From positions 1-51,335 of the forward strand of contig CAZAOY010000014.1 of NCBI GenBank assembly GCA_964486925.1: a DNA stretch of 51,335 nt, given 5' to 3'. The notes beneath the pieces are model-generated. The model did not search any database, was not told where the DNA came from, and saw nothing but the letters and a program-made list of their open reading frames with translations. This document shows, piece after piece, positions 24,490 through 33,605 of this stretch. Position 1 is the stretch's first letter, and each line of letters starts with the position of its first letter. The translations under genes and the position numbers were made by a program. The DNA is from CAZAOY01 sp964486925 (GTDB lineage Bacteria > Bacillota > Clostridia > Oscillospirales > Ruminococcaceae).

Positions 24490-25902
24490 TTACCTTACCG
24501 TGCTCTTTAACATTTCGGTTAGACCTTCCAGTTTTGTTGTATCTAATGAGTGCTCACCGAATACTACGTAGTTGTATAGATGTGTTACCGTTTCTAGCTT
24601 GGATTTATCTAGAATAGTATTTTTTGACTGGATATCTAGGGTGGTATCGGTGTTTTGTATGGTGATACCGTTTAGCTTTAGCCAGTCCACCGCTAGGGTG
24701 TACCCTACCCTTAGCTTTGCGTCGTTATTTGGCAGGGAGGTGTAATCGGATAGACGTCTTTTGTACTCCCGCATGGTGATACCCGACATCTTTTTGGATG
24801 GTGTTATCTCGCTCCTATCTATCGTTTCAACCTCGTCTTGATAGTAGCTTGACTGTTCATCACGGACGGTAGATAGAGCTTTATTCTTAAAGAATACCCT
24901 ATATAGTACTGCTTTGAAGGCGATAAAGAACTTTACAAAGTGAGATAGTATCTTTCGTCTATTTCGTATCACAAGGTAGATAACTGCCGCTAACGCAATC
25001 GCTAAGATTATATACTCCCAACTAATCGAACCACCGCTGTCGTCGGGCGGGGCAAATAATCCTAAATTCCCCTGTGAACCACCTTCTGGCTGTTCAATCT
25101 CTACCTTTGTTAGCATTCGGTTTACCAGATAGACAAACCCTGCAATTAGGTAGAAAACTACCGTCTTTACAACATCTATAACAAATGCCGCCGCTCTACC
25201 TAATGGATTACGGATTAGAAAACCCGCTAGGATTACCAGCAGAAGTCCTGACACTAATGATAGATTGTAGTACCTAATGGGCTTTGGCAGGTGCTCTAGC
25301 TTATGCTGACGGCGCTCCATTAGGTAGTCAATGTTTCCTTGATTCTTTGTGACAAAGTGGATACAGATAAATACAAAATAGAATAGCGAGAGTGGTAACG
25401 CACTAAAACTTGCCTGTTTAATAAACAGTATGAGGATTACACATATTGTAAGGGAGGTAAACGCTGTCACACCCTTTGTTGTTATGATACTGCTATAGTT
25501 TTTGTAGTAGAGCAGGTGTCCTGTGATATCCGACGCAAGGTAACATAGGATTATACCAATGGTAACGATAAGGTTATCCTCGATAAATGTCGAAAGATAG
25601 ATAATCGGTAGAAAGGATATCCCCCACATTACCACCCTAATAATAAGACCTAGCACCACCCTATGCTCACCGATAAGCCGCTTGTATCGGCTCTTTACAA
25701 GACTAGCTAAAAATCCGCTTATACCGCAGATCTCTACCATTAGAAGTGTATTTATTATCCTACCTGTTTTCACAAAGCCATCCTCTCCAAATACACCTAG
25801 GATAAGCAGAATAATAGGATAGAAGATAAAAAGCGCTACAGGAATCGACAAAAGCCTAAATATGGATAGCATTCTTATGCGGTTAGGCTGTAAAGCTTTC
25901 AT
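24490..25902 (-). CDS. Polytopic membrane protein with DUF4129-like C-terminal domain
   Basis: 470 aa. About nine hydrophobic spans lie in the first 265 residues, then an Asp/Gly/Ser-rich loop, a final span near 300-320 and a cytosolic tail. The tail (MREYKRRLSDY... to HLYNYVVFGEHSL) resembles DUF4129, the companion of DUF58 proteins. Its start overlaps the DUF58 gene. ATG at 25902 is six nt after GGGGG; an ATG at 25908 touches it. Such pairs usually accompany a MoxR ATPase and a transglutaminase, neither of which is in this window. Role unknown, perhaps envelope assembly. Confidence 0.7.
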   Translation of the reverse strand: MKALQPNRIRMLSIFRLLSIPVALFIFYPIILLILGVFGEDGFVKTGRIINTLLMVEICGISGFLASLVKSRYKRLIGEHRVVLGLIIRVVMWGISFLPIIYLSTFIEDNLIVTIGIILCYLASDITGHLLYYKNYSSIITTKGVTAFTSLTICVILILFIKQASFSALPLSLFYFVFICIHFVTKNQGNIDYLMERRQHKLEHLPKPIRYYNLSLVSGLLLVILAGFLIRNPLGRAAAFVIDVVKTVVFYLIAGFVYLVNRMLTKVEIEQPEGGSQGNLGLFAPPDDSGGSISWEYIILAIALAAVIYLVIRNRRKILSHFVKFFIAFKAVLYRVFFKNKALSTVRDEQSSYYQDEVETIDRSEITPSKKMSGITMREYKRRLSDYTSLPNNDAKLRVGYTLAVDWLKLNGITIQNTDTTLDIQSKNTILDKSKLETVTHLYNYVVFGEHSLDTTKLEGLTEMLKSTVR

Positions 25903-27037
25903 GGTCATCCCCCTTTACAAAGTACTGCTTAAGATTTACGACACGACACTTTGTTTGCCTATCAATCCCTTCGTTAATACTCCCTAGGCAGAGGATGGTA
26001 ACGTTAACCCCCTGTCGCCCTTTGCTGTTTGCAAACTGTAGGATAGATTCATTTATATATGCGGTAACGATTACAACGTCAGTAGTTGTAACTAAGGCTG
26101 AAATCTCACCTAGGTAATGGGTGAAGTCACGTGTAGCGGTAAGCTTTAATCGTGAGAGGGTGTAAAACAGGTCGGTAATAAAAGCTTTCCCCCAGTAGAG
26201 CGGGGTAAATGTGTGTTGTTTTCCGCCGTTTGTGTTTCCGTTAGCCATAAACCGTATAGGCATTCCGGTCTTTAAGGTATTATCAAATATACCCGCGCAG
26301 ACACGGATACAGTTTTCAATCAGCGGCTCATCAATTACGTTAAACCGCTCAACCTCCATCGACTGCATGTTTAGGATTATCGTTGCGGTTTGGGAGGAGG
26401 TATAGTCGTTGTTGTAGACCATAAGGGACTGTTCTTTAGCGGTTGCCGCCCAGTGGATCTTGTTAACCCCATCCCTTTCGGTATACTCCCTCACTCCACT
26501 TTTTATAAATGGATCTTCTAAAAGATGACGTTTTACGACAATTTCACCATAAAAATAACGTGGGCTTACGGTTAACTCCTCCTTTTTAAAGGGAGCGGGA
26601 AACACCACCACCGAAGCGGTTACAGCTACAGGGGTGGAAAGTGACACATTACCTAAAAGATCGCAGGAGACTAAGACCACCTTCTCAATGGAAAACTCGC
26701 CGCGCTTAAGGCATGATACCTTCCAACGTCTGGTAATCTTCTGGTAGCTTTTAACCATAAAAAAGCTAGGTACAAAGCGGGTATTATCGGTTACAATCGA
26801 CTGTGTCCCCGCAAAGTCAAGCCATTTAGAGGTGGTAATCTCGCTCTTTAACCAAGGTAAGGGAAACCAGCCGTTATTTCGTAACTCCTCCACAAGGTAG
26901 ATGGTATCCCCCTCCACCGCTTCGGTGACATCAAAGTAACAGCTATACACAAGGTTTGTAAAGGCCAGCTTCTTAAATATGTAGTTTTGCAGTGTTATCA
27001 CTGCAAACACAACTATTGCAATAGCGATAAATTCCAT
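25883..27037 (-). CDS. DUF58 domain-containing protein
   Basis: 384 aa. A hydrophobic segment at residues 1-24 anchors the protein. The domain core is SGVREYTERDGVNKIHWAATAKEQSLMVYNNDYTSS (about 195-230), the signature of DUF58, followed by a vWA-like Rossmann region. An acidic/Gly N-terminal stretch resembles the extracellular strand domain usual in this family. It overlaps the DUF4129-like gene by 20 nt. Start is ATG at 27037 behind AAGGAGG. In other bacteria these proteins act with MoxR AAA+ ATPases in assembly or chaperone complexes. Confidence 0.85.
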   Translation of the reverse strand: MEFIAIAIVVFAVITLQNYIFKKLAFTNLVYSCYFDVTEAVEGDTIYLVEELRNNGWFPLPWLKSEITTSKWLDFAGTQSIVTDNTRFVPSFFMVKSYQKITRRWKVSCLKRGEFSIEKVVLVSCDLLGNVSLSTPVAVTASVVVFPAPFKKEELTVSPRYFYGEIVVKRHLLEDPFIKSGVREYTERDGVNKIHWAATAKEQSLMVYNNDYTSSQTATIILNMQSMEVERFNVIDEPLIENCIRVCAGIFDNTLKTGMPIRFMANGNTNGGKQHTFTPLYWGKAFITDLFYTLSRLKLTATRDFTHYLGEISALVTTTDVVIVTAYINESILQFANSKGRQGVNVTILCLGSINEGIDRQTKCRVVNLKQYFVKGDDHESFTA

Positions 27038-27084
27038 AAAACCTCCTTTATAAGGTAGGTGTGTCAGGGGTAGCTAATATACTG

Positions 27085-27678
27085 TTATTTTAAATTATTT
27101 TTTAGTTTATCATATGTCGATACATCTATATCCATGTTGTCAAACCTCACGGTCTGTATCTGCAACCGATTTTTATTTAGTAAGCACCAATGGAAATCAA
27201 ATTTACTCTTAACGCTCCCCCACGAAAATGCAAGACTGTCACCAACCATAACCCCAAACCCGTTAAGTACCTTACTATCTTCTATATACCACGATAATCT
27301 ATATATCATTGTACCTTCTAAAGGTACAATGATAACTGTATAGGTTTGTGACTCCTTTGTCCCAACAAAATAACGCACAGAATATCTACCAATAAAATCA
27401 GGTACGTTATCTATTTTTAACGCTATTCCCGACCCTAATGACCCCTTAATCTTGTTAGATGACCATAACGCAAAGTTTGAGCTCCCATCTCCAATAGGAC
27501 TGTATACTCCAACCCCCACAACCTCGGTATCATTATCAAACTCTGTAATAATCAGACAATCTCTAAAAGCAATCCCAACATTATCCCTTTCAAAGGAAGC
27601 TATATAGGTGTTATCTTGTTTGTTAATAGCAAAAACTCTATCACCAATTTGGTATCTACCTTTAAAATCATACTCCAT
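27085..27678 (-). CDS. hypothetical protein, 197 aa
   Basis: Not recognised. The protein is soluble, with no signal peptide, and rich in alternating hydrophobic and polar residues that suggest an all-beta fold (GVGVYSPIGDGSSNFALW, YTVIIVPLEGTMIYRLSWYI, GFGVMVGDSLAFSWGSVKSKFDFHWCLLNKNRLQI). Two Trp-Ser or Phe-Ser-Trp turns stand out. Start is ATG at 27678 with GAGGTTAAGG upstream. It lies 47 nt before the DUF58 gene and is probably in the same transcript. Confidence 0.65.
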   Translation of the reverse strand: MEYDFKGRYQIGDRVFAINKQDNTYIASFERDNVGIAFRDCLIITEFDNDTEVVGVGVYSPIGDGSSNFALWSSNKIKGSLGSGIALKIDNVPDFIGRYSVRYFVGTKESQTYTVIIVPLEGTMIYRLSWYIEDSKVLNGFGVMVGDSLAFSWGSVKSKFDFHWCLLNKNRLQIQTVRFDNMDIDVSTYDKLKNNLK

Positions 27679-27727
27679 ACCTTAACCTCACTTAGGCGCA
27701 CTATCTTTATAAATTAATTATGTGCTG

Positions 27728-27814
27728 TTAAGATCCGCCTAACCGTTTCATTGCCCCGTTTTCATAATAAAACTCACCACATTGGACACATACCAGTGAT
27801 CGTACATCTTTCAC
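27728..27814 (-). CDS. Small zinc-ribbon-like ORF or gene remnant, 28 aa
   Basis: The minus strand reads VKDVRSLVCVQCGEFYYENG then AMKRLGGS and a stop. The Cys-x2-Cys knuckle followed by Gly-Glu-Phe-Tyr-Tyr looks like the N-terminal half of a zinc ribbon. The GTG start has no clear ribosome binding site and an in-frame TAA lies just upstream, so it may be a 3' remnant of a longer gene rather than an expressed microprotein. It occupies part of the 228-nt gap between rapZ and the 197-aa gene. Confidence 0.3.
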   Translation of the reverse strand: MKDVRSLVCVQCGEFYYENGAMKRLGGS

Positions 27815-27906
27815 AATTATAACTTAATTATCTAAGGTTGCAACGTATGTTTTATGCTCTTTATCAAGACTAACGCATTCATAGGTAAAAGATATCACCA
27901 ATCCCC

Positions 27907-28767
27907 CTACATTCGGGTTAGATCTCTATGGTTGCAGATAGCTTTAATGTTATTCTTGTTTAAATGGTCGCATAGCAGGCGGGCGAAGGTTACCGAGCGG
28001 TGTTTACCGCCTGTACAACCAAAGGCTATGACTAAAGAGGATTTACCCTCTGCTATATATAGCGGTAACAGGAAATCCACCATATCGGTAATCTTTGCAA
28101 ACAGCTCCACCGATGGCGGAGAGGACATGACATAATCTGACACCTCATCATCTAATCCTGTTAGGGTGCGTAGCTTCTCCTCGTAGAATGGGTTAACCAG
28201 ACAGCGTACATCAAATAGTAGATCCGCATCTGTAACCGCACCGTGCTTGCTACCAAAGGACACACAGCTTACGGTGATACTTCCCGTCTTGTTCTCCAAA
28301 AACAGATCGCTTACGTAATTTTTAAGCTGTGTCGGGGAGAACATTGAGGTATTTATCACATAATCCGCGCGCTCTCGCACGTCCGACAGCAGGGTCATCT
28401 CTAGCTTTACCGCCGCCTCAATAGAGTTATCCACCTGATCGATAAGCGGGTGACGCCTTCTCGTTTCCTTATATCGCCTTACCATAACGCTAAAATCGCA
28501 GTCGATATACACAAGCTTATACCGTATATTCTGTTCAATAAGCTGATCAAGCTCCTGTAAAAACGCATTAAATAGGCTACCGCCACGAATGTCACACATT
28601 ATCGCAACCTTCTGGATTAAGCTTTCAGAGCTTTTTATTAGATCGGTAAACTTGCTAATCAGAGCGGGGGGCATGTTGTCCATGCAGTAGTAACCGATAT
28701 CCTCTAGCGCATTTAAAGTTCTTGTCTTTCCTGAACCCGAAAGTCCTGTGATAATTAACATCTCCAT
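27907..28767 (-). CDS. rapZ: RNase adapter / nucleotide-binding protein RapZ (YvcJ)
   Basis: 286 aa. P-loop GLSGSGKT at residues 8-15, then ALEDIGYYCMDNMPPALI. The C-terminal domain has DVRCLVNPFYEEKLRTLTGLD and the hallmark FGCTGGKHRSV. In Bacillus the homologue YvcJ hydrolyses GTP and affects competence; in E. coli RapZ controls glmS mRNA decay. It follows murB by 62 nt, the conserved Firmicutes order. whiA and yvcK, its usual next neighbours, are absent here. Start is ATG at 28767. Confidence 0.95.
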   Translation of the reverse strand: MEMLIITGLSGSGKTRTLNALEDIGYYCMDNMPPALISKFTDLIKSSESLIQKVAIMCDIRGGSLFNAFLQELDQLIEQNIRYKLVYIDCDFSVMVRRYKETRRRHPLIDQVDNSIEAAVKLEMTLLSDVRERADYVINTSMFSPTQLKNYVSDLFLENKTGSITVSCVSFGSKHGAVTDADLLFDVRCLVNPFYEEKLRTLTGLDDEVSDYVMSSPPSVELFAKITDMVDFLLPLYIAEGKSSLVIAFGCTGGKHRSVTFARLLCDHLNKNNIKAICNHRDLTRM

Positions 28768-28829
28768 AGTTTTATCCCTTTACAATAATTTATGTCTATT
28801 ATATTTAATGCTATAATTAAAGCCATAAC

Positions 28830-29741
28830 CTACCCACCGATTAACCTTACCTCGCACTCAAGGGCGACACCCTTCTTCTCTAATACCGTCTGCTTTACAT
28901 GGTCTATCAGCGCTAGGATATCATTACAGCTGGCATTGTCGTAGTTTATCACAAATCCGCTATGCTTCTTAGATACCATCGCTCCACCTACCGTCGCACC
29001 TTTTAACCCACATTCCTCAATTAGTGCGGCGGCAAAGTAGCCTTCGGGGCGCTTAAAGGTTGAACCTGCACTAGGATACTCTAACGGCTGTTTTGCTACT
29101 CGCTTAGCCATGGTTTCCTCCATTAACTCACGAATCTTTAACCTATCCCCCGCCCTAAGCTTAAAGGTAGCAGAGATTATGCAGTAGTTATGGTCACTAA
29201 ATAGAGTATGACGATATCCCATCGAAAGCTTCGACAGATCGCTTGTCACTAGCTGTAGGTCATCATCTAGGTAGGTTACACTCTGTAGTACATCCTTCAT
29301 CTCCCCGCCGTACGCTCCCGCATTCATGTATACCGCTCCGCCAATATTTGCGGGGATTCCATAGGCAAACTCTAACCCCGTAAGCCCGTGGTCAGCCGAA
29401 ACCTTACATACCTTTGCAAGGCTCGCCCCTGCACAGGCAGTGACATATTCCCCATCTACTGTAATATCTGAGAAGTTTTTTGACAGCAGTATCACCACCC
29501 CTTTAATCCCTTCATCCCTTACAAGTATGTTAGAGCCGTTTCCTAGGATTAGATAGTTTATAGAATGCTGCTTGCATAGCTGTATAATCGACCTAATCTC
29601 CTCCTCATTAGTGGGAAGGGTAAGCAGATCACACTGCCCCCCCACCCTAAAGGTGGTGTAGTTTTTAATCTCGTGGTTAACATGACAGGTGGTAATATCT
29701 TTAAAACATTTTAATAGTTTATCATCAATCTTATTTGCCAT
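28830..29741 (-). CDS. murB: UDP-N-acetylenolpyruvoylglucosamine reductase (MurB)
   Basis: 303-aa FAD enzyme that reduces UDP-GlcNAc-enolpyruvate with NADPH to UDP-MurNAc in peptidoglycan synthesis. FAD-binding segments NYTTFRVGGQCDLL, LGNGSNILV and GIPANIGGAVYMNAGAYGGE are intact. MGYRHTLF holds the substrate Arg, PSAGSTFKRP the catalytic Ser, and LECEVRLIG the C-terminal Glu. It is of the short (type II) form. Start is ATG at 29741 behind AGGAGT. It has its own promoter upstream of an inverted-repeat element and leads into rapZ. Confidence 0.96.
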   Translation of the reverse strand: MANKIDDKLLKCFKDITTCHVNHEIKNYTTFRVGGQCDLLTLPTNEEEIRSIIQLCKQHSINYLILGNGSNILVRDEGIKGVVILLSKNFSDITVDGEYVTACAGASLAKVCKVSADHGLTGLEFAYGIPANIGGAVYMNAGAYGGEMKDVLQSVTYLDDDLQLVTSDLSKLSMGYRHTLFSDHNYCIISATFKLRAGDRLKIRELMEETMAKRVAKQPLEYPSAGSTFKRPEGYFAAALIEECGLKGATVGGAMVSKKHSGFVINYDNASCNDILALIDHVKQTVLEKKGVALECEVRLIGG

Positions 29742-29764
29742 TAATTCTACTCCTACTGTTATCT

Positions 29765-29854
29765 ATTACTTCGGCACTCAAATGTAGCAGGCTCTTTACA
29801 GCTAATAGTAAAAAACATCTTAGCATTTCTTCTACCACTAGTTGCCTAAGTAAT
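29765..29854 (-). repeat. Inverted-repeat element, copy A
   Basis: ATTACTT+GGCA (29765-29776) and TGCC+AAGTAAT (29843-29854) form terminal inverted repeats with one unpaired base between the blocks. The interior carries CACTCAAATGTAGCA and CTTCTACCACTA, shared with copy B. It is 23 nt upstream of the murB start and downstream of the murB promoter, so it is transcribed into the murB 5' UTR. Confidence 0.75.
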
Positions 29855-29868
29855 AATGTAATATACTT

Positions 29869-29897
29869 ATTCTATCACAAAAATAGATATAATACAA
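29869..29897 (-). promoter_or_regulatory. Promoter of murB-rapZ
   Basis: On the minus strand TTGTAT (29897-29892), 17-nt spacer, TAGAAT (29874-29869) with an extended -10 TG. Between here and the terminator at 30048 I see no gene. Confidence 0.6.
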
Positions 29898-30047
29898 GGA
29901 TTATCTGTAACTTTTATGAAATTTGTATGCATGATTTATTCGATGATTTTAAGGGGTTATCACACACGCTTTATTGGAATGCATGCGACGAGTTATCTAC
30001 TGTGATAACCATTCAAAGATTTAGCTACAATACACAGTTATTAATGC

Positions 30048-30084
30048 AAAAATAGCGTAAAATCACCGATTCTACGCTATTTTT
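30048..30084 (-). terminator. Bidirectional intrinsic terminator
   Basis: AAAAATAGCGTA (30048-30059) and TACGCTATTTTT (30073-30084) are perfect inverted repeats with T-runs on both strands. Placed to end the minus-strand gene at 30094. Confidence 0.85.
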
Positions 30085-30093
30085 ATCTATTAG

Positions 30094-31074
30094 TTAGTCT
30101 TTTTTATCCGTCTGGTCCTTATCTTCAGCCTTTTCTGCTTCTGGTTTAGATACTGGGTCGATCGGTGTGGTAGGTTCGATTGGTTTAATCGGAGCTACCG
30201 GCTCTACCCCTTTAATAGGCTCAACTGGCTTTACAGGTGTAACAGGCTGTTGATTGTAGCTATTAGGGTTATTCTGCGGATATTGTGGCTTTTGCATGTT
30301 TGGGTTGTACTGTGTTGGATTCTGCTGTGGGTTTGGATTATACTGCATATTTGGATTATGCTGTCCATTTGGGTTGTACTGCATATTTGGGTTTTGTTGC
30401 CCGTTTTGGTTGTACTGCATATTTTGGTTGTACTGCGCATTCTGGTTGTACTGCGCATTCTGGTTGTACTGCATCCTTGGGTTGTACTGCATGGTCTTGC
30501 CTTGATTATTGCGGATAATCAGCAGTAGAATCGGGATTGAGATGTTAAACAGGATTGACAATACGATATATAAAACCTTTGAGTTGTTATCATACTCGTC
30601 ATAGATCTTATAAAGTGCCATATAGTACAGCACTGCGTAGGATACCGAGATAATAAATATAAGTACAAGCCCAATAAATAAACCTATACCAAAAATCTCT
30701 AGAGCATTACTACTTGGATAGTATTTTCCACCAAAATAGGTAACACTGCTAGCCGCGCCCATCATCGGCACTATAATTACTAACGGGCTTGATAGTAAGC
30801 ATAGTATAATCTGTAGAATTAACAGCCAGATTCTATAGGCAGAGCTTCTGCCGCTCTTACGGGAGATATCGTCGACGATCTCTCCTAACAGATAGGTGTT
30901 AACGAATGGAATAAACGCTCTCCATCCAGAGGAGATCCCTCGGTTTGTTGCGATACGTTGCAGAGCAATTGCCTGCATTATGTAGACAGCAAGCCCAAAC
31001 AATAAAGAGATCGAGAAGATCATTAAGATTAAACCGCCTAACGCTCCAAATACATAATCATAGTCAGCGTACAT
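30094..31074 (-). CDS. Membrane protein with Asn/Gln-rich repeat tail
   Basis: 326 aa. Four hydrophobic spans (starting near residues 13, 80, 131 and 172) with a short loop, RIATNRGISSGWRAFIPFVNTYLLGEI, that resembles small DUF805/DUF4870-like integral proteins. After about residue 190 comes a cytosolic or external tail of hexapeptide repeats of the QYN(Q/P)NX type, then a Pro/Val/Glu/Ile stretch (PVKPVEPIKGVEPVAPIKPI) and a charged end. The tail is low-complexity and probably disordered. Start is ATG at 31074 behind AAGGTGA. Function unknown. Confidence 0.75.
   Translation of the reverse strand: MYADYDYVFGALGGLILMIFSISLLFGLAVYIMQAIALQRIATNRGISSGWRAFIPFVNTYLLGEIVDDISRKSGRSSAYRIWLLILQIILCLLSSPLVIIVPMMGAASSVTYFGGKYYPSSNALEIFGIGLFIGLVLIFIISVSYAVLYYMALYKIYDEYDNNSKVLYIVLSILFNISIPILLLIIRNNQGKTMQYNPRMQYNQNAQYNQNAQYNQNMQYNQNGQQNPNMQYNPNGQHNPNMQYNPNPQQNPTQYNPNMQKPQYPQNNPNSYNQQPVTPVKPVEPIKGVEPVAPIKPIEPTTPIDPVSKPEAEKAEDKDQTDKKD
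30308..30492 (-). repeat. 18-bp tandem repeats encoding QYN(Q/P)NX hexapeptides
   Basis: About ten imperfect 18-bp units (for example TTCTGGTTGTACTGCGCA on the plus strand) encode the Asn/Gln-rich tail of the membrane protein. They also create spurious open frames on the plus strand. Copy number is likely to vary between strains. Confidence 0.8.
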
Positions 31075-31140
31075 TAAAGGTCACCTTCACTTTCTGTAAA
31101 ACTTATTCATATGTGTATTCAAATGCTATATATGTAATAG

Positions 31141-31176
31141 GTTGCATTAAGAAGCATTACCCTACCTTAATGCAAC
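31141..31176 (-). terminator. Hairpin after pheT
   Basis: GTTGCATTAAG (31141-31151) pairs perfectly with CTTAATGCAAC (31166-31176); the following minus-strand sequence is only moderately T-rich. Confidence 0.55.
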
Positions 31177-31188
31177 ACAAGTACAGGA

Positions 31189-33579
31189 TTATCTGCGAAG
31201 CTCTACATTTATCTTTGCTAGAGATGATAAAACCTTATCGATAGCCTTGTTAACCTCATCGTCGGTAAGGGTAGCGGATGGCGAGCGCATTACTATGCTA
31301 AATGCAACGCTTTTTTTACCCGCCTCAATCTTATCTCCTTGATACAGGTCGAACAACGTTACAGTCTCTAATATATGCCCTACTGCTTTTTTTATTACCG
31401 CAGTAATTGTGGATACCGGAATGTCCACATCACATAAAAGGCTTAGATCCCTTGTGGTGGACGGGAATTTAGGTAGCGGAGTATACTGCTTATCAGAGGA
31501 AGCCGCGCAGTATAACGCATCCATGCTAAGCTTTGCCATAAACACCTTACAACCGATATCATACCGCTTAACAGCAATAGGATGGATCTGTCCGATTATA
31601 CCTAAAACTATATCCCCCTTAACCACCATTGCAGTCTGCCCTGGGTGGAAGGTTTGGTTATCCGAAACCGCTACAAAATCGTAATCCTTAACGTTTAATC
31701 CGTCTAACAGCGCTTCTACCATCCCCTTTAACAGGAAGAAGTCGGCGTTGTTCTCGTACAAACCTATAGTTAGCTGACGATTTTCGTATGGTAGAGAGTC
31801 ATCCTCCTGCTTAATATACTCTGTTCCAATCTCGTATCCCCACATGTATGGGTTACGGTTGTTGTAGTTGCGGGACAGCACCTCCATCATTGAAGGGATA
31901 GTGGTAGTCCTCATTATAGAGGTGTCCTCCCCTAGCGGATTCATAATCTTTAGCGCATTCCTTAGAATATGATCCTGCGGTAGGTTTATCTTATCAAATA
32001 CCTTAGGGCTTACAAACGAGTAGGTCATTACCTCATAACATCCTAAAGACTGCATTATCTCGTCTACCTGGCTGTCGAAGGTTTGCGGTTTGGTAACACG
32101 ACCGTCCGCTATACCTCTAACCGCGGTGGTCGGGATCTTATCATAACCGTAGATACGCGCAATCTCCTCGGCAAGGTCGGCTTTATGCTGTACATCCGCA
32201 CGGTATAACGGTACAGTTACGATATCACCATCCACGGTAAAGCCTAGCTTTTCTAGGATATCGATCATCTCTTGCTTTGATAGGGAGAACCCTACAAAGC
32301 TGTTAATCCATTCATGGGAAAGCTCTAGCTTAGTGCGGGTATTATCAAAGCTTTGCTCATCAATCATACCCCCTACAACCTCGCCGCAACCTAGCTCCTC
32401 GATAAGCTGGCAGGCACGCTCAATTGCAAGATAAGCACCCTCTGGGTCTAACCCTTTTTCAAATCGGGATGAGGAATCGGTACGAAGCCCTAAAGCTTTA
32501 GAGGTTTTGCGAACACTACTGCCCATAAAGGCGGCAGATTCAAACACTATTGTAGTGGTAGAATCGGTGATAGAGCTGTACTCCCCACCCATAACCCCCG
32601 CTACAGCGATAGCTTTAGCGCTGTCTGCAATAACTAACATCGACGGGTCAAGCTTACGCTCTGTACCGTCTAGGGTCATGATGGTTTCGTCAGGGTTAGC
32701 GTCTCTTACTACAATGGTCCTATCGGTGATGTTTTCATAGTCAAAGCCATGCATTGGTTGACCATACTCTAGCATAACATAGTTAGTAATATCCACAATA
32801 TTGTTAATAGGACGAACCCCGCTGGCACGAAGCCGTTCTCTCATCCAACGAGGAGAGGCGGTTACCTTAACGTTCTTCACCACCCGTGCTATATATCTCA
32901 TGCAATCGGTTTTGTTTAAAACCTTCACCGTTAGCATATCATCTATACTACCACAACCACCATTACAATCTCCCTTTACAACAGGAGTTCTTACAGTGAG
33001 GGGAAGATTAAAGGATGCGGCGGTTTCCCTTGCAAGTCCGATAACCGACAGACAGTCAGGGCGGTTAGAGGTTATCTCAAACTCTACGGTGGTATCGTTT
33101 AATCCGATAGCGTCACAGAGGTTATCCCCTACTTTACAGTCCTCCTGCATTATAAAGATACCGTCCTCGATAGCGTATGGAAAATCATTTTTAGTAAGGT
33201 TAAGCTCGCCTAATGAGCAGAGCATACCACAGCTTTCCACCCCACGAAGCTTACCCTTTTTAATCTTAGTCTTATTAGGAAGGATCGACATATCCAGTGC
33301 ACACGGTACCATATCCCCAACATTAACGTTAGTCGCACCTGTCACAATCTGCACCGTTTCATCTCGGCCAACATCTATCTGGCATACCACCAGCTTGTCG
33401 GCATTAGGGTGCTTTTCTATCGCCTTAATCTGACCTACCACTACATTTATAACACCGTCATTTTCGGTTGCAAACCCTTCAACCTTTGAGCCTGTCATGG
33501 TCATTCTATCTGAATACTGCTTGTTGCTGATACCACTTATATCAACGTAATCTTTTAGCCATTTTAATGATAAGTTCAT
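31189..33579 (-). CDS. pheT: Phenylalanyl-tRNA synthetase beta subunit
   Basis: 796 aa, full length for bacterial PheT. Order: N-terminal EMAP-like tRNA-binding OB domain (about 40-155, VGQIKAIEKHPNADKLVVCQIDVG), B3/B4 editing domain (about 205-385, with MGGEYSSITDSTTTIVFESA), B5 domain (about 405-475), the catalytic-like core (to about 680) and a C-terminal anticodon-binding FDX-ACB domain (FPSTTRDLSLL... to the end). It forms the alpha2-beta2 enzyme with PheS, 26 nt upstream in the same operon. Start is ATG at 33579 behind GGAGAAG. Confidence 0.97.
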   Translation of the reverse strand: MNLSLKWLKDYVDISGISNKQYSDRMTMTGSKVEGFATENDGVINVVVGQIKAIEKHPNADKLVVCQIDVGRDETVQIVTGATNVNVGDMVPCALDMSILPNKTKIKKGKLRGVESCGMLCSLGELNLTKNDFPYAIEDGIFIMQEDCKVGDNLCDAIGLNDTTVEFEITSNRPDCLSVIGLARETAASFNLPLTVRTPVVKGDCNGGCGSIDDMLTVKVLNKTDCMRYIARVVKNVKVTASPRWMRERLRASGVRPINNIVDITNYVMLEYGQPMHGFDYENITDRTIVVRDANPDETIMTLDGTERKLDPSMLVIADSAKAIAVAGVMGGEYSSITDSTTTIVFESAAFMGSSVRKTSKALGLRTDSSSRFEKGLDPEGAYLAIERACQLIEELGCGEVVGGMIDEQSFDNTRTKLELSHEWINSFVGFSLSKQEMIDILEKLGFTVDGDIVTVPLYRADVQHKADLAEEIARIYGYDKIPTTAVRGIADGRVTKPQTFDSQVDEIMQSLGCYEVMTYSFVSPKVFDKINLPQDHILRNALKIMNPLGEDTSIMRTTTIPSMMEVLSRNYNNRNPYMWGYEIGTEYIKQEDDSLPYENRQLTIGLYENNADFFLLKGMVEALLDGLNVKDYDFVAVSDNQTFHPGQTAMVVKGDIVLGIIGQIHPIAVKRYDIGCKVFMAKLSMDALYCAASSDKQYTPLPKFPSTTRDLSLLCDVDIPVSTITAVIKKAVGHILETVTLFDLYQGDKIEAGKKSVAFSIVMRSPSATLTDDEVNKAIDKVLSSLAKINVELRR

Positions 33580-33605
33580 CTATCTTCTCCAATAACATTT
33601 ATTTA

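Noticed and set aside
29735..30055. Plus-strand ORF of 106 codons over the murB upstream region
   Set aside because: It runs through the murB promoter, the inverted-repeat element and into the terminator, has no ribosome binding site and no recognisable motif.
30308..30492. CRISPR-like array
   Set aside because: The 18-bp repeats are contiguous, in frame and lack unique spacers; they are coding repeats.
30250..30528. Three overlapping plus-strand ORFs
   Set aside because: They are the antisense of the 18-bp tandem repeats encoding the Asn/Gln-rich tail and have no ribosome binding sites.
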